From: Chloroflexota bacterium
GTDB lineage: Bacteria; Chloroflexota; Anaerolineae; Aggregatilineales; Phototrophicaceae
NCBI GenBank assembly: GCA_026706455.1
Contig: JAPOYS010000046.1
Span: 1-32,288 of the forward strand
Length of the DNA stretch: 32,288 nt
Reading direction: 5' to 3'
Of this stretch, positions 1 to 8,453 are shown one piece after another (the first letter of the stretch is position 1; the number at the start of each line of letters is the position of its first letter). The notes beneath the pieces are model-generated. The model was not told the DNA's origin. It was given only the letters and a program-made list of their open reading frames with translations, and searched no databases. A program made the position numbers and the translations under genes.

Positions 1-50
1 TTGGGCGACATGGTAGGGCGCGTAGACACAGCCCGCCTGTCGCCCCTACA
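1..50. repeat. Palindrome-family repeat unit, identical to the last 50 bp
   Basis: These 50 bases recur exactly at 32239-32288. The outer arms GGGCGACA and TGTCGCCC are complementary. The interior carries CGCGTAGACACAG. At the right end the same unit is the second half of a paired palindrome (from 32192), so the left window edge starts inside such a pair. The identity may mean a circular molecule or a contig cut at a dispersed repeat; the sequence alone does not decide. Confidence 0.85.
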
Positions 51-83
51 AATCATTGCTTTAGTGAAATTTGCATTACTTTA

Positions 84-112
84 TTGTTTCTACTGAGGAT
101 GCAAACTATGTT
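84..112 (+). promoter_or_regulatory. Candidate sigma70-type promoter for the first Uma2 gene
   Basis: TTGTTT at 84-89 and TATGTT at 107-112 are separated by 17 bases, ahead of the ATG at 150. Both boxes match consensus only partly. The stretch is clearly AT-richer than the rest of the region. A second option for the -10 box is TATGCT at 112-117, whose neighbourhood (ATGCTTTGCC) recurs ahead of the second Uma2 gene near 768. Confidence 0.35.
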
Positions 113-149
113 ATGCTTTGCCTACCGGTAGCGATAAAGCGAGTCAATC

Positions 150-719
150 ATGGAAGTGAAACAGCGGCTCTACGATGTGGATGACCTGTGGGAGCTCTAT
201 TGCCGGCGGTCCAACGACCACTTGCGATTTGAATTGATCGACGGGGATATTATTGAGATGTCAGGTCCGGGTGGTGTTCATGGTGAATTGGCTTTGACCC
301 TGGGAAGTTATATCAGGGCATTCGCAAAGGAACACGCGCTTGGGCGGACAACGGTTGAAACAGGCTATCATCCCGCCGAGGACCGCTATAACTTGCTTCT
401 GCCCGATGTCGCCTACATCAGCTTCGAGCGCGCCCCCGAGCCATTCCCCGAGAAGTTTGTGCCGGCCATGCCCGAGAGCGCCGTCGAAATCAAATCCCCT
501 AGCAACACGCTCGCAGAATTGCGCGAGAAAGCGGGGCGCTACCTGCGAATGGGCTCGACGCTGATCTGGATTGTTCTGCCAGCTGAGGAAAGCGTCGAAG
601 TTTGTCGGCTCGCGCAATCGGGCGAAATCAAACGCGCCGTCTTCGGCCCGGGCGACGCCTTGTCTGGCGCGCAAGTCTTGCCCGGCTTCACGTTGGACCT
701 TAGCCAGATCTTCGAATAA
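150..719 (+). CDS. Uma2 family (DUF820) putative endonuclease, copy 1
   Basis: This 189-residue protein has the Uma2 (DUF820) layout of the PD-(D/E)XK nuclease superfamily. The ELIDGDIIEMSGPGG segment lies near residues 28-42, the LLLPD motif with Asp86 follows, then AVEIKSPSN with Glu113 and Lys115, and then the K..Y...G...IWIV helix/strand typical of the fold. The substrate is unknown; members are common in cyanobacteria and Chloroflexota and often occur in many copies. The length is normal for the family. The next gene is a close paralogue, and homology reaches into the DNA ahead of the start codon (ATGCTTTGCC in both), so this looks like a tandem duplication. No strong Shine-Dalgarno is visible; the start is supported by the matching N-terminus of copy 2. 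Family call is firm, function is not. Confidence 0.88.
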   Translation: MEVKQRLYDVDDLWELYCRRSNDHLRFELIDGDIIEMSGPGGVHGELALTLGSYIRAFAKEHALGRTTVETGYHPAEDRYNLLLPDVAYISFERAPEPFPEKFVPAMPESAVEIKSPSNTLAELREKAGRYLRMGSTLIWIVLPAEESVEVCRLAQSGEIKRAVFGPGDALSGAQVLPGFTLDLSQIFE

Positions 720-804
720 TCGATTGCATTCCGACTCCGCAAGTCGACAAACGAATCCAATTGTGTCATGCTTTGCCCTAGGGGAACGTCAAAGAGAGAC
801 GGTC

Positions 805-1362
805 ATGGAAACGAAACAGCGGCTGTGGGACATAGACGACGTCTGGGAGCTCTACTGCCAGCGGTCGAATGATCACTTGCGATTTGAACTGATCGACGGA
901 GAACTGATTGAGATGTCCGGACCGGGCGGCACGCATGGGCGTATTGCAATTATATTGGGGACCTATCTCTATCTATTTGCGGAAGAGAATGACCTGGGCA
1001 TCGTGACTGGCGAGACCGGCTATCACCCGCCCGCAGACCGTTACAACCTGCTCCTGCCCGATGTCGCCTTCATCAGCTTCGAGCGCGCCCCCGACCCCTT
1101 TCCCGATAAACTCGTGCCTGTCATGCCCGACCTCGCCGTCGAGATCCGCTCGCCCAGCAACACGCTCGCCGAAATGCGCGAGAAAGCGCAACGCTACTTG
1201 CGGCTGGGCACGACCCTGATCTGGATCATTTTGCCCAACGATCAGAAGGTCGAAATCCATCAGACCCAGATGCCAGTAAAGACCCTTGCGCTGGGCGATT
1301 CGCTTTCGGGCGAAGATGTCCTGCCCGGTTTTGAGCTTGAACTGCGCTGGCTATTCCCCTGA
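805..1362 (+). CDS. Uma2 family (DUF820) putative endonuclease, copy 2
   Basis: The protein has 185 residues when started at the ATG at 805, which follows AGAGAG and aligns with the start of copy 1 (both begin METKQRL or MEVKQRL). The open frame extends upstream to 571, but that extension overlaps the previous gene and has no homology to the family. The same motifs are present: ELIDGELIEMSGPGG, LLLPD and AVEIRSPSN. Where copy 1 has Glu-x-Lys, this copy has Glu-x-Arg. The two proteins are very similar through the central 120 residues and diverge at the C-terminus. The next gene starts four bases after this stop, suggesting cotranscription with the tRNA methyltransferase. Confidence 0.87.
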   Translation: METKQRLWDIDDVWELYCQRSNDHLRFELIDGELIEMSGPGGTHGRIAIILGTYLYLFAEENDLGIVTGETGYHPPADRYNLLLPDVAFISFERAPDPFPDKLVPVMPDLAVEIRSPSNTLAEMREKAQRYLRLGTTLIWIILPNDQKVEIHQTQMPVKTLALGDSLSGEDVLPGFELELRWLFP

Positions 1363-1366
1363 GTCC

Positions 1367-2038
1367 ATGCCCACCGACCAACGCCTTAACAAGTTAAAGC
1401 GCATCGCCCACCAGCGTCAGACGGGCCTCACAGTCGTCATTGAAGACGTCTTTGACCCGCACAATCTAGGCGCGATCAGCCGCAGCTGCGACGCCTTTGG
1501 CGTACAAGAGGTCAACGTCATCTTCGAGACAATGCCACCCTTCGACCCGAAAGAAGTCGGCAAGAACAGCTCAACAGCCACCAACAAATGGCTGAGTTAC
1601 CGCGTTCATCATGGCACGGAAACAGCGCTGCGTAGGCTCAAAGACGAAGGCTGGCAGATTGCTGCAGCGGCCATCGACCCGGCCGCCGAAACCATCTTTG
1701 AAGCCGATCTCTGCGCGCCGCGGATGGCGCTGCTCTTCGGCAACGAAAAGAGCGGGCTCTCGCCCGCGGCGCTGAGATTGGCCGACCGGCTGGTGACGAT
1801 TCCGATGCGCGGCATCGCCCAGAGCATGAATGTATCGGTCTCCGCGGCGCTCTTCGTCTACGAAGTAACGCGGCAGCGAATGGCGCGCCGCCCCGAGCTG
1901 CTGCGGTCGGCGCCGGAAGTGGCCGCGCAGACGCTCGCTCACTTCCTCGAAATGCACGAGCAATTCAACAGACGCAATAAAAGGCTGCGGAAGGAACGCG
2001 CCAAGCAGCGGCCCAAGGCTGCCGATTCCAACATGTAG
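1367..2038 (+). CDS. trmH: TrmH/SpoU-family RNA 2'-O-methyltransferase, probable tRNA Gm18 enzyme
   Basis: This 223-residue SPOUT methyltransferase would transfer methyl from S-adenosylmethionine to a ribose 2'-OH. The three SpoU motifs are present. Motif 1 is IEDVFDPHNLGAISRS, with Asn33 and the catalytic Arg39. Motif 2 is LLFGNEKSGLS near residues 121-131. Motif 3 is IPMRGIAQSMNVSVSAAL near 145-162, which forms the trefoil knot and SAM pocket. The C-terminus is a long basic tail (RRNKRLRKER), which fits tRNA binding in the TrmH subgroup that methylates G18. The start at 1367 was chosen because it lies four bases after the Uma2 stop and gives the normal N-terminus; the frame is open upstream to 1286. 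The stop codon TAG is the first part of a palindromic repeat (GTAGGGG at 2035). Confidence 0.85.
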   Translation: MPTDQRLNKLKRIAHQRQTGLTVVIEDVFDPHNLGAISRSCDAFGVQEVNVIFETMPPFDPKEVGKNSSTATNKWLSYRVHHGTETALRRLKDEGWQIAAAAIDPAAETIFEADLCAPRMALLFGNEKSGLSPAALRLADRLVTIPMRGIAQSMNVSVSAALFVYEVTRQRMARRPELLRSAPEVAAQTLAHFLEMHEQFNRRNKRLRKERAKQRPKAADSNM

Positions 2039-2060
2039 GGGCGAGCCTTGGCTCGCCCGC
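2035..2060. repeat. Single palindromic repeat unit, GTAGGGGCGA family
   Basis: GGGCGAGCC and GGCTCGCCC form a perfect 9-bp inverted repeat with a two-base centre, bounded by the family flanks GTAG and GC. The TAG at 2036-2038 is also the trmH stop codon. It may act as a transcription terminator hairpin, although no T-run follows. Confidence 0.8.
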
Positions 2061-2186
2061 TCCCGCCATTCCATCTGTAGAACCGACTATATGAGTCGCC
2101 CGCACTCACCATTTCGCGCTTTCGGGCGTATAGCGGAACGCCTCTACAGGACTTGCCTCGGCGCGGGATGGAAGATTCGCCGCGAC

Positions 2187-3134
2187 CTAGGCCAGCGCGA
2201 ATATGCCCACAGCCGGGCGATGATCGGTCAGATCGTCAAAGGGAATCTTGCTCTGTATATGGCAGGAAATGACTTCGAACTGCTCAGCCGGGTCGTGAAA
2301 CAGAATGTGATCAATCAATATGCGATGCGAATTATGCGTCCAAAGCTCGCTGGCTTTGTTTTCGGGCCGCAATAGACGAAAATGACGTTGCAGCATTTCC
2401 ATCTCGGGCGACTCGGGCTGCGCGTTGAAATCGCCCGTCAGCACGATGGGGCGCTCCGGCATCTCATTGTGACGATCGGCCCGCTTTAATTCGTCGATCA
2501 CGTAGAGGATCTCGCTGACCTGCGCCTGCCGGATCTGGGAGGCGGCGCGCGATCGCTCGTAACTGGCGTCTCGGCGGTCTTCCCCGATGAGCAAGCCCAG
2601 ATGCGTGTTCAAAAAATAGAAGGGAATGCCGCGATAATTCAGGGAAGCCACCATCAGATTGCGCGGCTGCGTATCGCGATTGCCGCTGCTGTAGAGAGTG
2701 GCGCGGCTGATAGTTGTATGACGCGCCCAAGCGCCGGGGTTATAACAATCGTCGCTGGCGGGGTAGCTGCCCCAAGCCCAGTCTTCGCGGGGCAGATTCG
2801 TCACGATGGCGTTGCCCTCGGCCGCGCCGGTCATTGCACGATAGGCGGGTCGGTCCCAGAGGTTGGGGTGCGGGTGATCGCACATGGAAACTTCGGGCGC
2901 GAAGGCATCCTGGTAAGCAAAGCCCAGCAGCCGCGCCATCGTGCGCCCAACACTTCTGCTGCTGCCGTTGAGCATGGCTAAGCCTGATTCTTGCAGGGCG
3001 ATCAAGGTCGGTTGGCTGGGCGTAATCACTTGCCGCAGCGTACTGTAGGTATCCACAGCCAGTTTCTCGTGATCGTGCGGGCCCGGGCGCATGCCGCGGG
3101 CGCCACCGATATTGAAACTTACAACCTGTAGCAT
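2187..3134 (-). CDS. Endonuclease/exonuclease/phosphatase (EEP) family protein
   Basis: The protein has 315 residues from the ATG at 3134 and belongs to the EEP superfamily of metal-dependent phosphoesterases (DNase I, exonuclease III, sphingomyelinase and inositol phosphatase types). Visible motifs are SFNIGG with Asn8, ALQES with Glu49 (metal), FLNTHLGL with Asn176 and His178, LTGDFNAQ with Asp235 and Asn237, IDHILF with Asp275/His276, and a terminal TDHRP with Asp304 and His305 (catalytic His). No signal peptide is seen. The frame opens 11 codons earlier, but the family N-terminus (strand then SFN) begins at 3134. The gene is convergent with trmH. The substrate cannot be told; nucleic acid, phospholipid and sugar phosphate are all possible. 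Confidence 0.85.
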   Translation of the reverse strand: MLQVVSFNIGGARGMRPGPHDHEKLAVDTYSTLRQVITPSQPTLIALQESGLAMLNGSSRSVGRTMARLLGFAYQDAFAPEVSMCDHPHPNLWDRPAYRAMTGAAEGNAIVTNLPREDWAWGSYPASDDCYNPGAWARHTTISRATLYSSGNRDTQPRNLMVASLNYRGIPFYFLNTHLGLLIGEDRRDASYERSRAASQIRQAQVSEILYVIDELKRADRHNEMPERPIVLTGDFNAQPESPEMEMLQRHFRLLRPENKASELWTHNSHRILIDHILFHDPAEQFEVISCHIQSKIPFDDLTDHRPAVGIFALA

Positions 3135-3305
3135 TATCCTGTCCCAAACCTGCAGTGCTTGTCGCATCCTATCACAAGACGAACGCGATTTTGAGAGCGA
3201 GAGCAGTATGAATTTTGTCAGCGTTGGTCAACCTGGAAATGCCCTGCCGCCGAGCCCGCCCCCTCGATTGCCATGTGAGCGACAAATTAACAGGACGCAT
3301 CGCGC

Positions 3306-3866
3306 ATGAAGAAGCTCGCTGAAAATACCGCCCTGCTAATCATTGACGCGCAAGTCGGGCTGGACGATCCGCGCCTGGGAGCCCGCAACAATCCTTGCGT
3401 CGAGCGCAATATGGCGCGCCTGTTGGCTCAATGGCGCGCGCGCAGCCGCCCGATCTTTCATATTCAGCACATGTCGACCGAGCCGAATTCGCCGCTGCGT
3501 CCCGAGCTGCTCGGCAACGCCATCAAGAGCGAAGTGGCGCCAATCGGCGACGAGCCGGTCATCCAGAAGCGCGTCAACTCCGCCTTCATCGGCACCGATT
3601 TGCGCGAGCGGCTGCGCGCTGCCGACATCACCTCGCTTGTTATCGTCGGTTTGACCACCGACCACTGCGTGTCGAGCACGGCGCGCATGGCGGCCGACCT
3701 CGGCTTCCGCGCGACCGTCGTGGCCGACGCCACCGCCGCCCACGAACGCCGCAGCTACGATGGCGCGCTGCATGCGGCCGAGACGGTGCACGAGCTGGCG
3801 CTGGCGAATCTGCATCAGGAATTCGCGGCGATACTGACTGCCGATCAAGTCCTGAGCCTTGATTGA
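3306..3866 (+). CDS. Isochorismatase-like cysteine hydrolase
   Basis: This 186-residue cytoplasmic protein has the isochorismatase-like hydrolase fold. The catalytic triad is readable: Asp14 in LLIIDAQVG, Lys88 in VIQKRVNSAF, and Cys121 in LTTDHCVSST after the usual cis-peptide segment. The family hydrolyses amides or vinyl ethers (nicotinamidase, N-carbamoylsarcosine amidase, isochorismatase). This protein lacks the Asp/His metal site typical of nicotinamidases, so it belongs to the general hydrolase group with unknown substrate. A CAGGACG element lies upstream of the ATG. The glycosyltransferase begins three bases after the stop, so the two are probably cotranscribed. Confidence 0.87.
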   Translation: MKKLAENTALLIIDAQVGLDDPRLGARNNPCVERNMARLLAQWRARSRPIFHIQHMSTEPNSPLRPELLGNAIKSEVAPIGDEPVIQKRVNSAFIGTDLRERLRAADITSLVIVGLTTDHCVSSTARMAADLGFRATVVADATAAHERRSYDGALHAAETVHELALANLHQEFAAILTADQVLSLD

Positions 3867-3869
3867 GCG

Positions 3870-4844
3870 ATGGCGATTGCCGTCATATCTTCGCTTTATC
3901 GCTGCGAGCAGCATCTGCCGACCTTTTCAGCGGCGCTGTTCGGCTTGGCGCGGCGGGTCAGCGAGGCGGGCCTCTCGGTTCACTTCGTGCCCGTCGTCAA
4001 CGACGCGACGCGCGGCGAACGCGAAGGGATCGAGCGACTGGCGGGCGAAATCAACGCGCGCTACTATGGGCGCATGACGCCGCTTTTCGTGCCGCGCGAA
4101 ACTTTGTACGCCTCCTGGAATCGCGGGCTGGCGGCGGCGCAAGCGCCCTTCTTCACCTTCTGGAACGCTGATGACATTCGCTCGGCTGAGGCTTTTATCG
4201 AAGGCTACAAAGCCCTGCATGACGGCGCCAACTTGGTTGATTTCGATTACACGCGCGTGGCGCAAATCAGGCGCTTCGGTCTGCTGCCACGCCAGCAGCG
4301 GATCCCGGTAGCCTGCATGTTCGATGGCGAAGGCGTCACGCGGCGCGCCGGCATCGGTCCCTTCTTCATGGCGAGCAAAGCCCTGTACACTCACGTAGGT
4401 CCCTTCGACCCGAACTTCGAAGTCGCCGGCGATACCGAGTGGGCGAGCCGCGCGCTGCCCGCCGTCCGCTTTCAGCGCGGGCGGCGCAATGGCGGCGATT
4501 TTGTCGTCCACGGCGACAACTTGAGCAACACCGGCGGCGAGCGCGAAGACATTGAAGTCAACATTATCTTCATGCGGCGGCGCGCCTGGGGGCAGCTTCG
4601 GCCCGCGAACCCAACGGCGATGCGCGAGGCTTGGGAGCGCTGGGGCAATCCGCGCCAAATCCGGCTGCCGGCGGCAGAAGCCGATTTCCTCTGGGGAGCG
4701 CAAGCGGAGAGGCGCTGGAAGCGATATCAGCGCGAGCGAAGTCAAGCGCCGTTCCTGCGCCGCCTGCGCCTGTCTTTGGCGGCGCGCGGGCTGATTCACA
4801 GCGTGGAATGGTCAATGGCGCAGCGGGGGCGCGGCCAGCGATGA
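3870..4844 (+). CDS. Family 2-like glycosyltransferase
   Basis: This 324-residue protein has a GT-A type N-terminal half: the VISSLYRCEQHLPTF opening strand and helix, a SWNRGLAAAQAPFFTFWNADD segment (residues 82-102) that carries the acidic nucleotide-sugar/metal site, then MASKALYTHVGPFDP and VAGDTEWASRA (Gly187-Asp188, Glu190-Trp191), the acceptor-side motif of GT2 enzymes. There is no membrane segment, so it should act on the cytoplasmic face. The C-terminus is rich in Arg and Trp. It would transfer a sugar to a lipid, polysaccharide or protein; the donor is unknown. The stop codon overlaps the start of the YfhO-like gene (ATGA), so translation is probably coupled. Confidence 0.75.
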   Translation: MAIAVISSLYRCEQHLPTFSAALFGLARRVSEAGLSVHFVPVVNDATRGEREGIERLAGEINARYYGRMTPLFVPRETLYASWNRGLAAAQAPFFTFWNADDIRSAEAFIEGYKALHDGANLVDFDYTRVAQIRRFGLLPRQQRIPVACMFDGEGVTRRAGIGPFFMASKALYTHVGPFDPNFEVAGDTEWASRALPAVRFQRGRRNGGDFVVHGDNLSNTGGEREDIEVNIIFMRRRAWGQLRPANPTAMREAWERWGNPRQIRLPAAEADFLWGAQAERRWKRYQRERSQAPFLRRLRLSLAARGLIHSVEWSMAQRGRGQR

Positions 4845-7507
4845 TCGCCCGTTCGTGGAAACATCTCGCGGCGCTCTGCTTGCTTGTAGCGCTCAGCCTG
4901 CTTTTCTTTCATAAGCTAATATTCAGCGGCATGATCCTGGCGCGCGGCGACACATTTGAATACTTCTATCCCTATTGGGACGCGCGCAATCTGGCTTTTC
5001 GCGCAGGCCGGCTGCCGCTCTGGACGCCCGATCTATTCATGGGCGCGCCGCTGCTGGCGAATCCACAGATCGGCAGCTATTATCCGCCGAATTGGCTGAC
5101 AGCGCCCTTCCGCGCTCCCAGCGCAATCACGCTCAGCATTCTGATGCACACGTCTCTGGCAGCCGCGGGCGCGTGCTGGCTGTATCGCGAAGCCATCAGC
5201 CGGAGCTGGATAGCGGCGCTGGCGGCTGCGGTCATCTACGCTTTCAGCGGCTTCCTGGGCGCGCACGTCGAACAGATCAACCAGCTGCAAGGGCTCGCTT
5301 GGCTGCCTTGGCTCTTCGCCCTCAGTCACCGCTTGCTGCGGAGCGATGCGCCCCTGCGCGACGGGCTGCTGCTGGGCATGGCTTGGGCGCTGCAAATCTT
5401 CAGCGGGCACACGCAGACGGTCTTCATCAGCGGTCTTGGCGTGGTTGCATTCGCCCTCGCGCGGGCGGCCGCGGCCGCTGGGCGAGCCAACCCACTGTGG
5501 CGCGTCGGGCGCGCGCTCCTCTTGCTGGCTGGCAGCTTTGCCCTGGCGCTATGTCTCGCCCTGCCGCAACTGCTGCCCAGCCTGGAATTGCTGAGCCTGT
5601 CGAATCGGAGCGAAGGCTTCGATCCAAACAGCGCGAGCGCCTTCGCGCTCCCAGCCGGTCTACTAGGGCGCGCCTTGCTGCCAAATTATGAGGGACAGCT
5701 CTTCGGCGAATATGTCGCCGCCATCGGCGTCATCGGGCTGGGTTTGGCGATTTGGCAGATTTCAGCGCCTCAGTGGCCCGATAGGCGCAAATGGATTTGG
5801 CTTGGCTTGGCGCTGCTTGGGCTGGTGCTGGCTTTGGGGAATCAGACGGTAATATATCGGCTGGTGGACGAGTATCCGCCTTGGAATCTGTTCCGCGCGC
5901 CGGCGCGTTTTCTGGCGCTATTCACGCTCGGCGCAGCCATGCTGGCGGGCATGGGCGTCGAAGCGCTTGAAGCCCCCGTCAAGCCGGGGCGCGCCGGACT
6001 GCTCCGTGTCGCCTTGACTCTCGGCTTGATCCTGCTTCTGATCGCCTGGACCGCTTTCGTGCTGCCCCCGCGTCCGGCGCTGATCTTCGGCGAAGCGACC
6101 ATAGGCGCGGCCACGCTAGTTCGCTGGCTTGGCGCCGCGTTCATCTTGACGACGCTCTTGCTGGCGCACTGGCGCTGGAGGGCGGCCGCCGCTCTTGCCC
6201 TCATGACCGGCGAGTTGTTTATGGCGGCGCAAGCGCTGCCTTACAACGATGTCGCGCCGCCCGATGTTTATCTCGCTCCCCGCTCAACCGTCACCAAGAT
6301 TCAGACGCTAAGCGCGGACGACCCGGCGCCCGGCCGCACGCTGGGCATCAGCCAGATCTACTTCGACCCGCTGGATATCCCCGACTTACGCCGCCGCTAC
6401 GATCAATTGGGGATGGACTTCCGGGCGCAATTCCACGCCTTGGACGCCGTCAAAAAGGGCGAGGCGCTGCGGCCCAATCTGTCGCTGACCTGGCGCCTCC
6501 CCAGCCTCGACGGGTATGGCGGCGGCATCACGCCAACGCGCTACTACGCGGAGTTCAGCTCGCTGCTGCTGCCCGACGGAGCCGATACCGCTGTCGACGG
6601 CCGGCTGGGCGAGCGCCTGGCGCTGCCGGAATGCCGCGGCGCTTGCCTCCCGGATTTGCGCTGGCTGCTCGCGACCGACACTAAATTCATCATCACTGAC
6701 CGAGTGTACGATATCTGGCGCAATCACATCGCCTACGATACCCATCTGGCGCCGTTCTGGGCTGATGTCACGTCCATCAACGTGCCGGAGGCGGACGTCG
6801 ATCAGGCGCACATTCTGCACGGCGCGCCCGTCGCCGGAGACGATAGCGCCATCGAGCTGCCAAATGGATTCTGGCTGACGATCTCGGACTTCAGCGATCC
6901 CGCCGATCTGCTCAGCAGCATTCAAGCGGCGCCGAATGTCCAAGCCGTCACGCTGGTGGGCAGCCAGCAAGAGCGCGCATTCGTCCAGTTGCAGCCGCCA
7001 CCCTTCACGCGCGTGCACATGAGCGCGGTTAAGGTCTATCGACAAGCGACGAGCGAACGCGCTTTCCTCGCCGGTACAGCCTTTATCCTGCCCGATAACG
7101 AGCAGGGCGACGCCGACGCGCTGGAGCTGCTGCGGGCGGGCGAACCGCTGGTGCTGCATGGCGACGCCGAAGCGCGCGAACTGGCGGACGAGCAAGGCGG
7201 TCAGGTTGAAGTCCTTACGTATGAGGACACGCGGATCACGCTGCGCGTCGACGCGTCCGCGCCCGCCTACCTCGTGCTCAAGGACGCGTACTACCCCGGC
7301 TGGGAGGCGCGCGTGAATGACGCGCCGACGCCGGTGCATCGCGCGAACTTGCTCTTCCGCGCCGTCGCCGTGCCCGCTGGCGAGAGCGCCGTCGTCTTCC
7401 GCTTTGAGCCAACTCTTTGGCGAGCCGCCCTTTACATCGGCGGCGCGCTGTGGATTATTGCGCTTATAATCTTGTTTCGTCTGCGATCAAAGGAGACTGC
7501 GCCATGA
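4841..7507 (+). CDS. YfhO-like multi-spanning membrane protein
   Basis: The protein has 888 residues from the ATG at 4841, which overlaps the preceding stop by four bases; the open frame runs back to 4631 but would cover the glycosyltransferase C-terminus. A first membrane helix (LAALCLLVALSLLFF) is followed by a long loop with GDTFEYFYPYWDARN and LWTPDLFMGAPLLANPQIG, the signature seen in YfhO/GT-C-like proteins. About ten further hydrophobic helices extend to around residue 455, then a large extracytoplasmic domain. The end, LKDAYYPGWEARVND..P...ANLLFRAVAVPAG, is the classic YfhO C-terminus, and a last helix (YIGGALWIIALIILF) follows. Characterised YfhO of Gram-positives glycosylates lipoteichoic acid; here a sugar-lipid transfer role with the neighbouring glycosyltransferase is an inference. 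Confidence 0.85.
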   Translation: MIARSWKHLAALCLLVALSLLFFHKLIFSGMILARGDTFEYFYPYWDARNLAFRAGRLPLWTPDLFMGAPLLANPQIGSYYPPNWLTAPFRAPSAITLSILMHTSLAAAGACWLYREAISRSWIAALAAAVIYAFSGFLGAHVEQINQLQGLAWLPWLFALSHRLLRSDAPLRDGLLLGMAWALQIFSGHTQTVFISGLGVVAFALARAAAAAGRANPLWRVGRALLLLAGSFALALCLALPQLLPSLELLSLSNRSEGFDPNSASAFALPAGLLGRALLPNYEGQLFGEYVAAIGVIGLGLAIWQISAPQWPDRRKWIWLGLALLGLVLALGNQTVIYRLVDEYPPWNLFRAPARFLALFTLGAAMLAGMGVEALEAPVKPGRAGLLRVALTLGLILLLIAWTAFVLPPRPALIFGEATIGAATLVRWLGAAFILTTLLLAHWRWRAAAALALMTGELFMAAQALPYNDVAPPDVYLAPRSTVTKIQTLSADDPAPGRTLGISQIYFDPLDIPDLRRRYDQLGMDFRAQFHALDAVKKGEALRPNLSLTWRLPSLDGYGGGITPTRYYAEFSSLLLPDGADTAVDGRLGERLALPECRGACLPDLRWLLATDTKFIITDRVYDIWRNHIAYDTHLAPFWADVTSINVPEADVDQAHILHGAPVAGDDSAIELPNGFWLTISDFSDPADLLSSIQAAPNVQAVTLVGSQQERAFVQLQPPPFTRVHMSAVKVYRQATSERAFLAGTAFILPDNEQGDADALELLRAGEPLVLHGDAEARELADEQGGQVEVLTYEDTRITLRVDASAPAYLVLKDAYYPGWEARVNDAPTPVHRANLLFRAVAVPAGESAVVFRFEPTLWRAALYIGGALWIIALIILFRLRSKETAP

Positions 7508-8190
7508 AACTCGGCAGCTATGTAGAGATCCTGCACTATGTTGACGACGCCGTTGCCGCCGGCGCCTATTATCAGAAGCTGGGCTTGGTGGCGCTGGGCG
7601 ATGACGTCTACACCGACGGGCGCTATCATCTGCATCTTGTGCCCGGCGATGGCGCCAACCCCAGCCTGCGCTACTTCGGCTGCGATATGGAGAGCCTAAA
7701 AGCGGGCGGCTTGGACATCAACGAAGACCGCCTGATTAGCCCGGCCGGCGTCAACATCTTGCTCAGCAGCGAGCCGCCGCCGCGCCAACTGCCGCACGAC
7801 AATGTGGCGCGCGCGCAAGATATCACGCGCCTGGGCAAGTTCGGCGAGCTCTCCGCCTTCATCCCCGATATCAATATCGAATGCGCCTTTTGGGAGGCGG
7901 CCGGCTACAAGACGCTGGGCCGCTACGCACAGCCGTCGCCCTGGGGCATCTGGATGGACCAGCTCATGCTCATCGGCTTGCACCAAGATGATGTCGACGA
8001 GCCCTTTGCCATCTGCCACTTCAGCCCCGACATGAAGGAAGTCAACGGCCAATTGAAAGCGGAAGGCTTCGACTTGCAGCCCTTCGACGCCAGCAGCGAC
8101 CCCGATGACCTCACCTGGCAGAAGCTGATGACGCCCTGGAGCCTGCTCTTCTATCTCTTCACCGGCGATATATCCGACGCCCAGCCCTAG
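7504..8190 (+). CDS. VOC (glyoxalase/bleomycin resistance) superfamily protein
   Basis: This 228-residue protein seems to have two beta-alpha-beta-beta-beta modules. The first starts VEILHYVDDAVAAGAYYQKLGL; the second starts near residue 120 with SAFIPDINIECAFWEAAGYKTLG. This is the usual paired VOC architecture. Metal-binding residues are not obvious, so it may be a non-enzymatic or unusual member. The start is fixed by AAAGGAGA and by a four-base ATGA overlap with the YfhO-like gene, which makes it the last gene of that run. A MITE-like element begins 13 bases after the stop. Confidence 0.75.
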   Translation: MKLGSYVEILHYVDDAVAAGAYYQKLGLVALGDDVYTDGRYHLHLVPGDGANPSLRYFGCDMESLKAGGLDINEDRLISPAGVNILLSSEPPPRQLPHDNVARAQDITRLGKFGELSAFIPDINIECAFWEAAGYKTLGRYAQPSPWGIWMDQLMLIGLHQDDVDEPFAICHFSPDMKEVNGQLKAEGFDLQPFDASSDPDDLTWQKLMTPWSLLFYLFTGDISDAQP

Positions 8191-8202
8191 GGGGTTTTCT
8201 GC

Positions 8203-8346
8203 CACAGAAGTAGTTCCAAGTAAGTTATGCGACTTCTTGCCGTAGTTCCCATCCATGACGAATCCGTAGGGGCAAGCCTTGGCCCGCCCCCGGCGCCAAC
8301 ACTACTGATCACTTCTTCACATGACTAACTTGGTACTGCTTCTGTG
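8203..8346. mobile_element. MITE-like element, copy 1
   Basis: This 144-bp element has terminal inverted repeats of about 30 bp: the left end runs CACAGAAGTAGTTCCAAGTA..., and the right end read on the other strand runs CACAGAAGCAGTACCAAGTT..., with roughly five mismatches in 30. The core carries a GTAGGGGC...GCCC palindrome (8266-8291). An inverted copy lies at 20847-20974, and I estimate above 90% identity over the 126-bp core by eye. One end alone recurs at 32157. No transposase is encoded. The family of a mobilising transposase cannot be told. Confidence 0.75.
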
Positions 8347-8370
8347 AGTCGCCCGAAAATACGAAATGAT

Positions 8371-8396
8371 GCGGGCGAGCCACCGGCCGCCCCTAC
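8371..8396. repeat. Palindromic repeat unit (reverse orientation)
   Basis: The unit GCGGGCGAGC...GCCCCTAC is in the opposite orientation to the unit inside the MITE at 8266. A further TCGCCCG at 8350 pairs with CGGGCGA here. The 8191-8453 interval contains nothing else that I can recognise. Confidence 0.7.
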
Positions 8397-8453
8397 GAAC
8401 GGCAGTGGGAAAGGCGCGCTTCTACAGACGATTCGCGCTCCATTCAGTGGGCA

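Noticed and set aside
571..804. N-terminal extension of the second Uma2 gene
   Set aside because: The open frame runs back to 571, but this part overlaps the first Uma2 gene, has no family homology, and the ATG at 805 matches the paralogue's start.
4631..4840. N-terminal extension of the YfhO-like gene
   Set aside because: It is read through the glycosyltransferase C-terminus; the ATGA overlap at 4841 and the membrane helix right after it give a better start.
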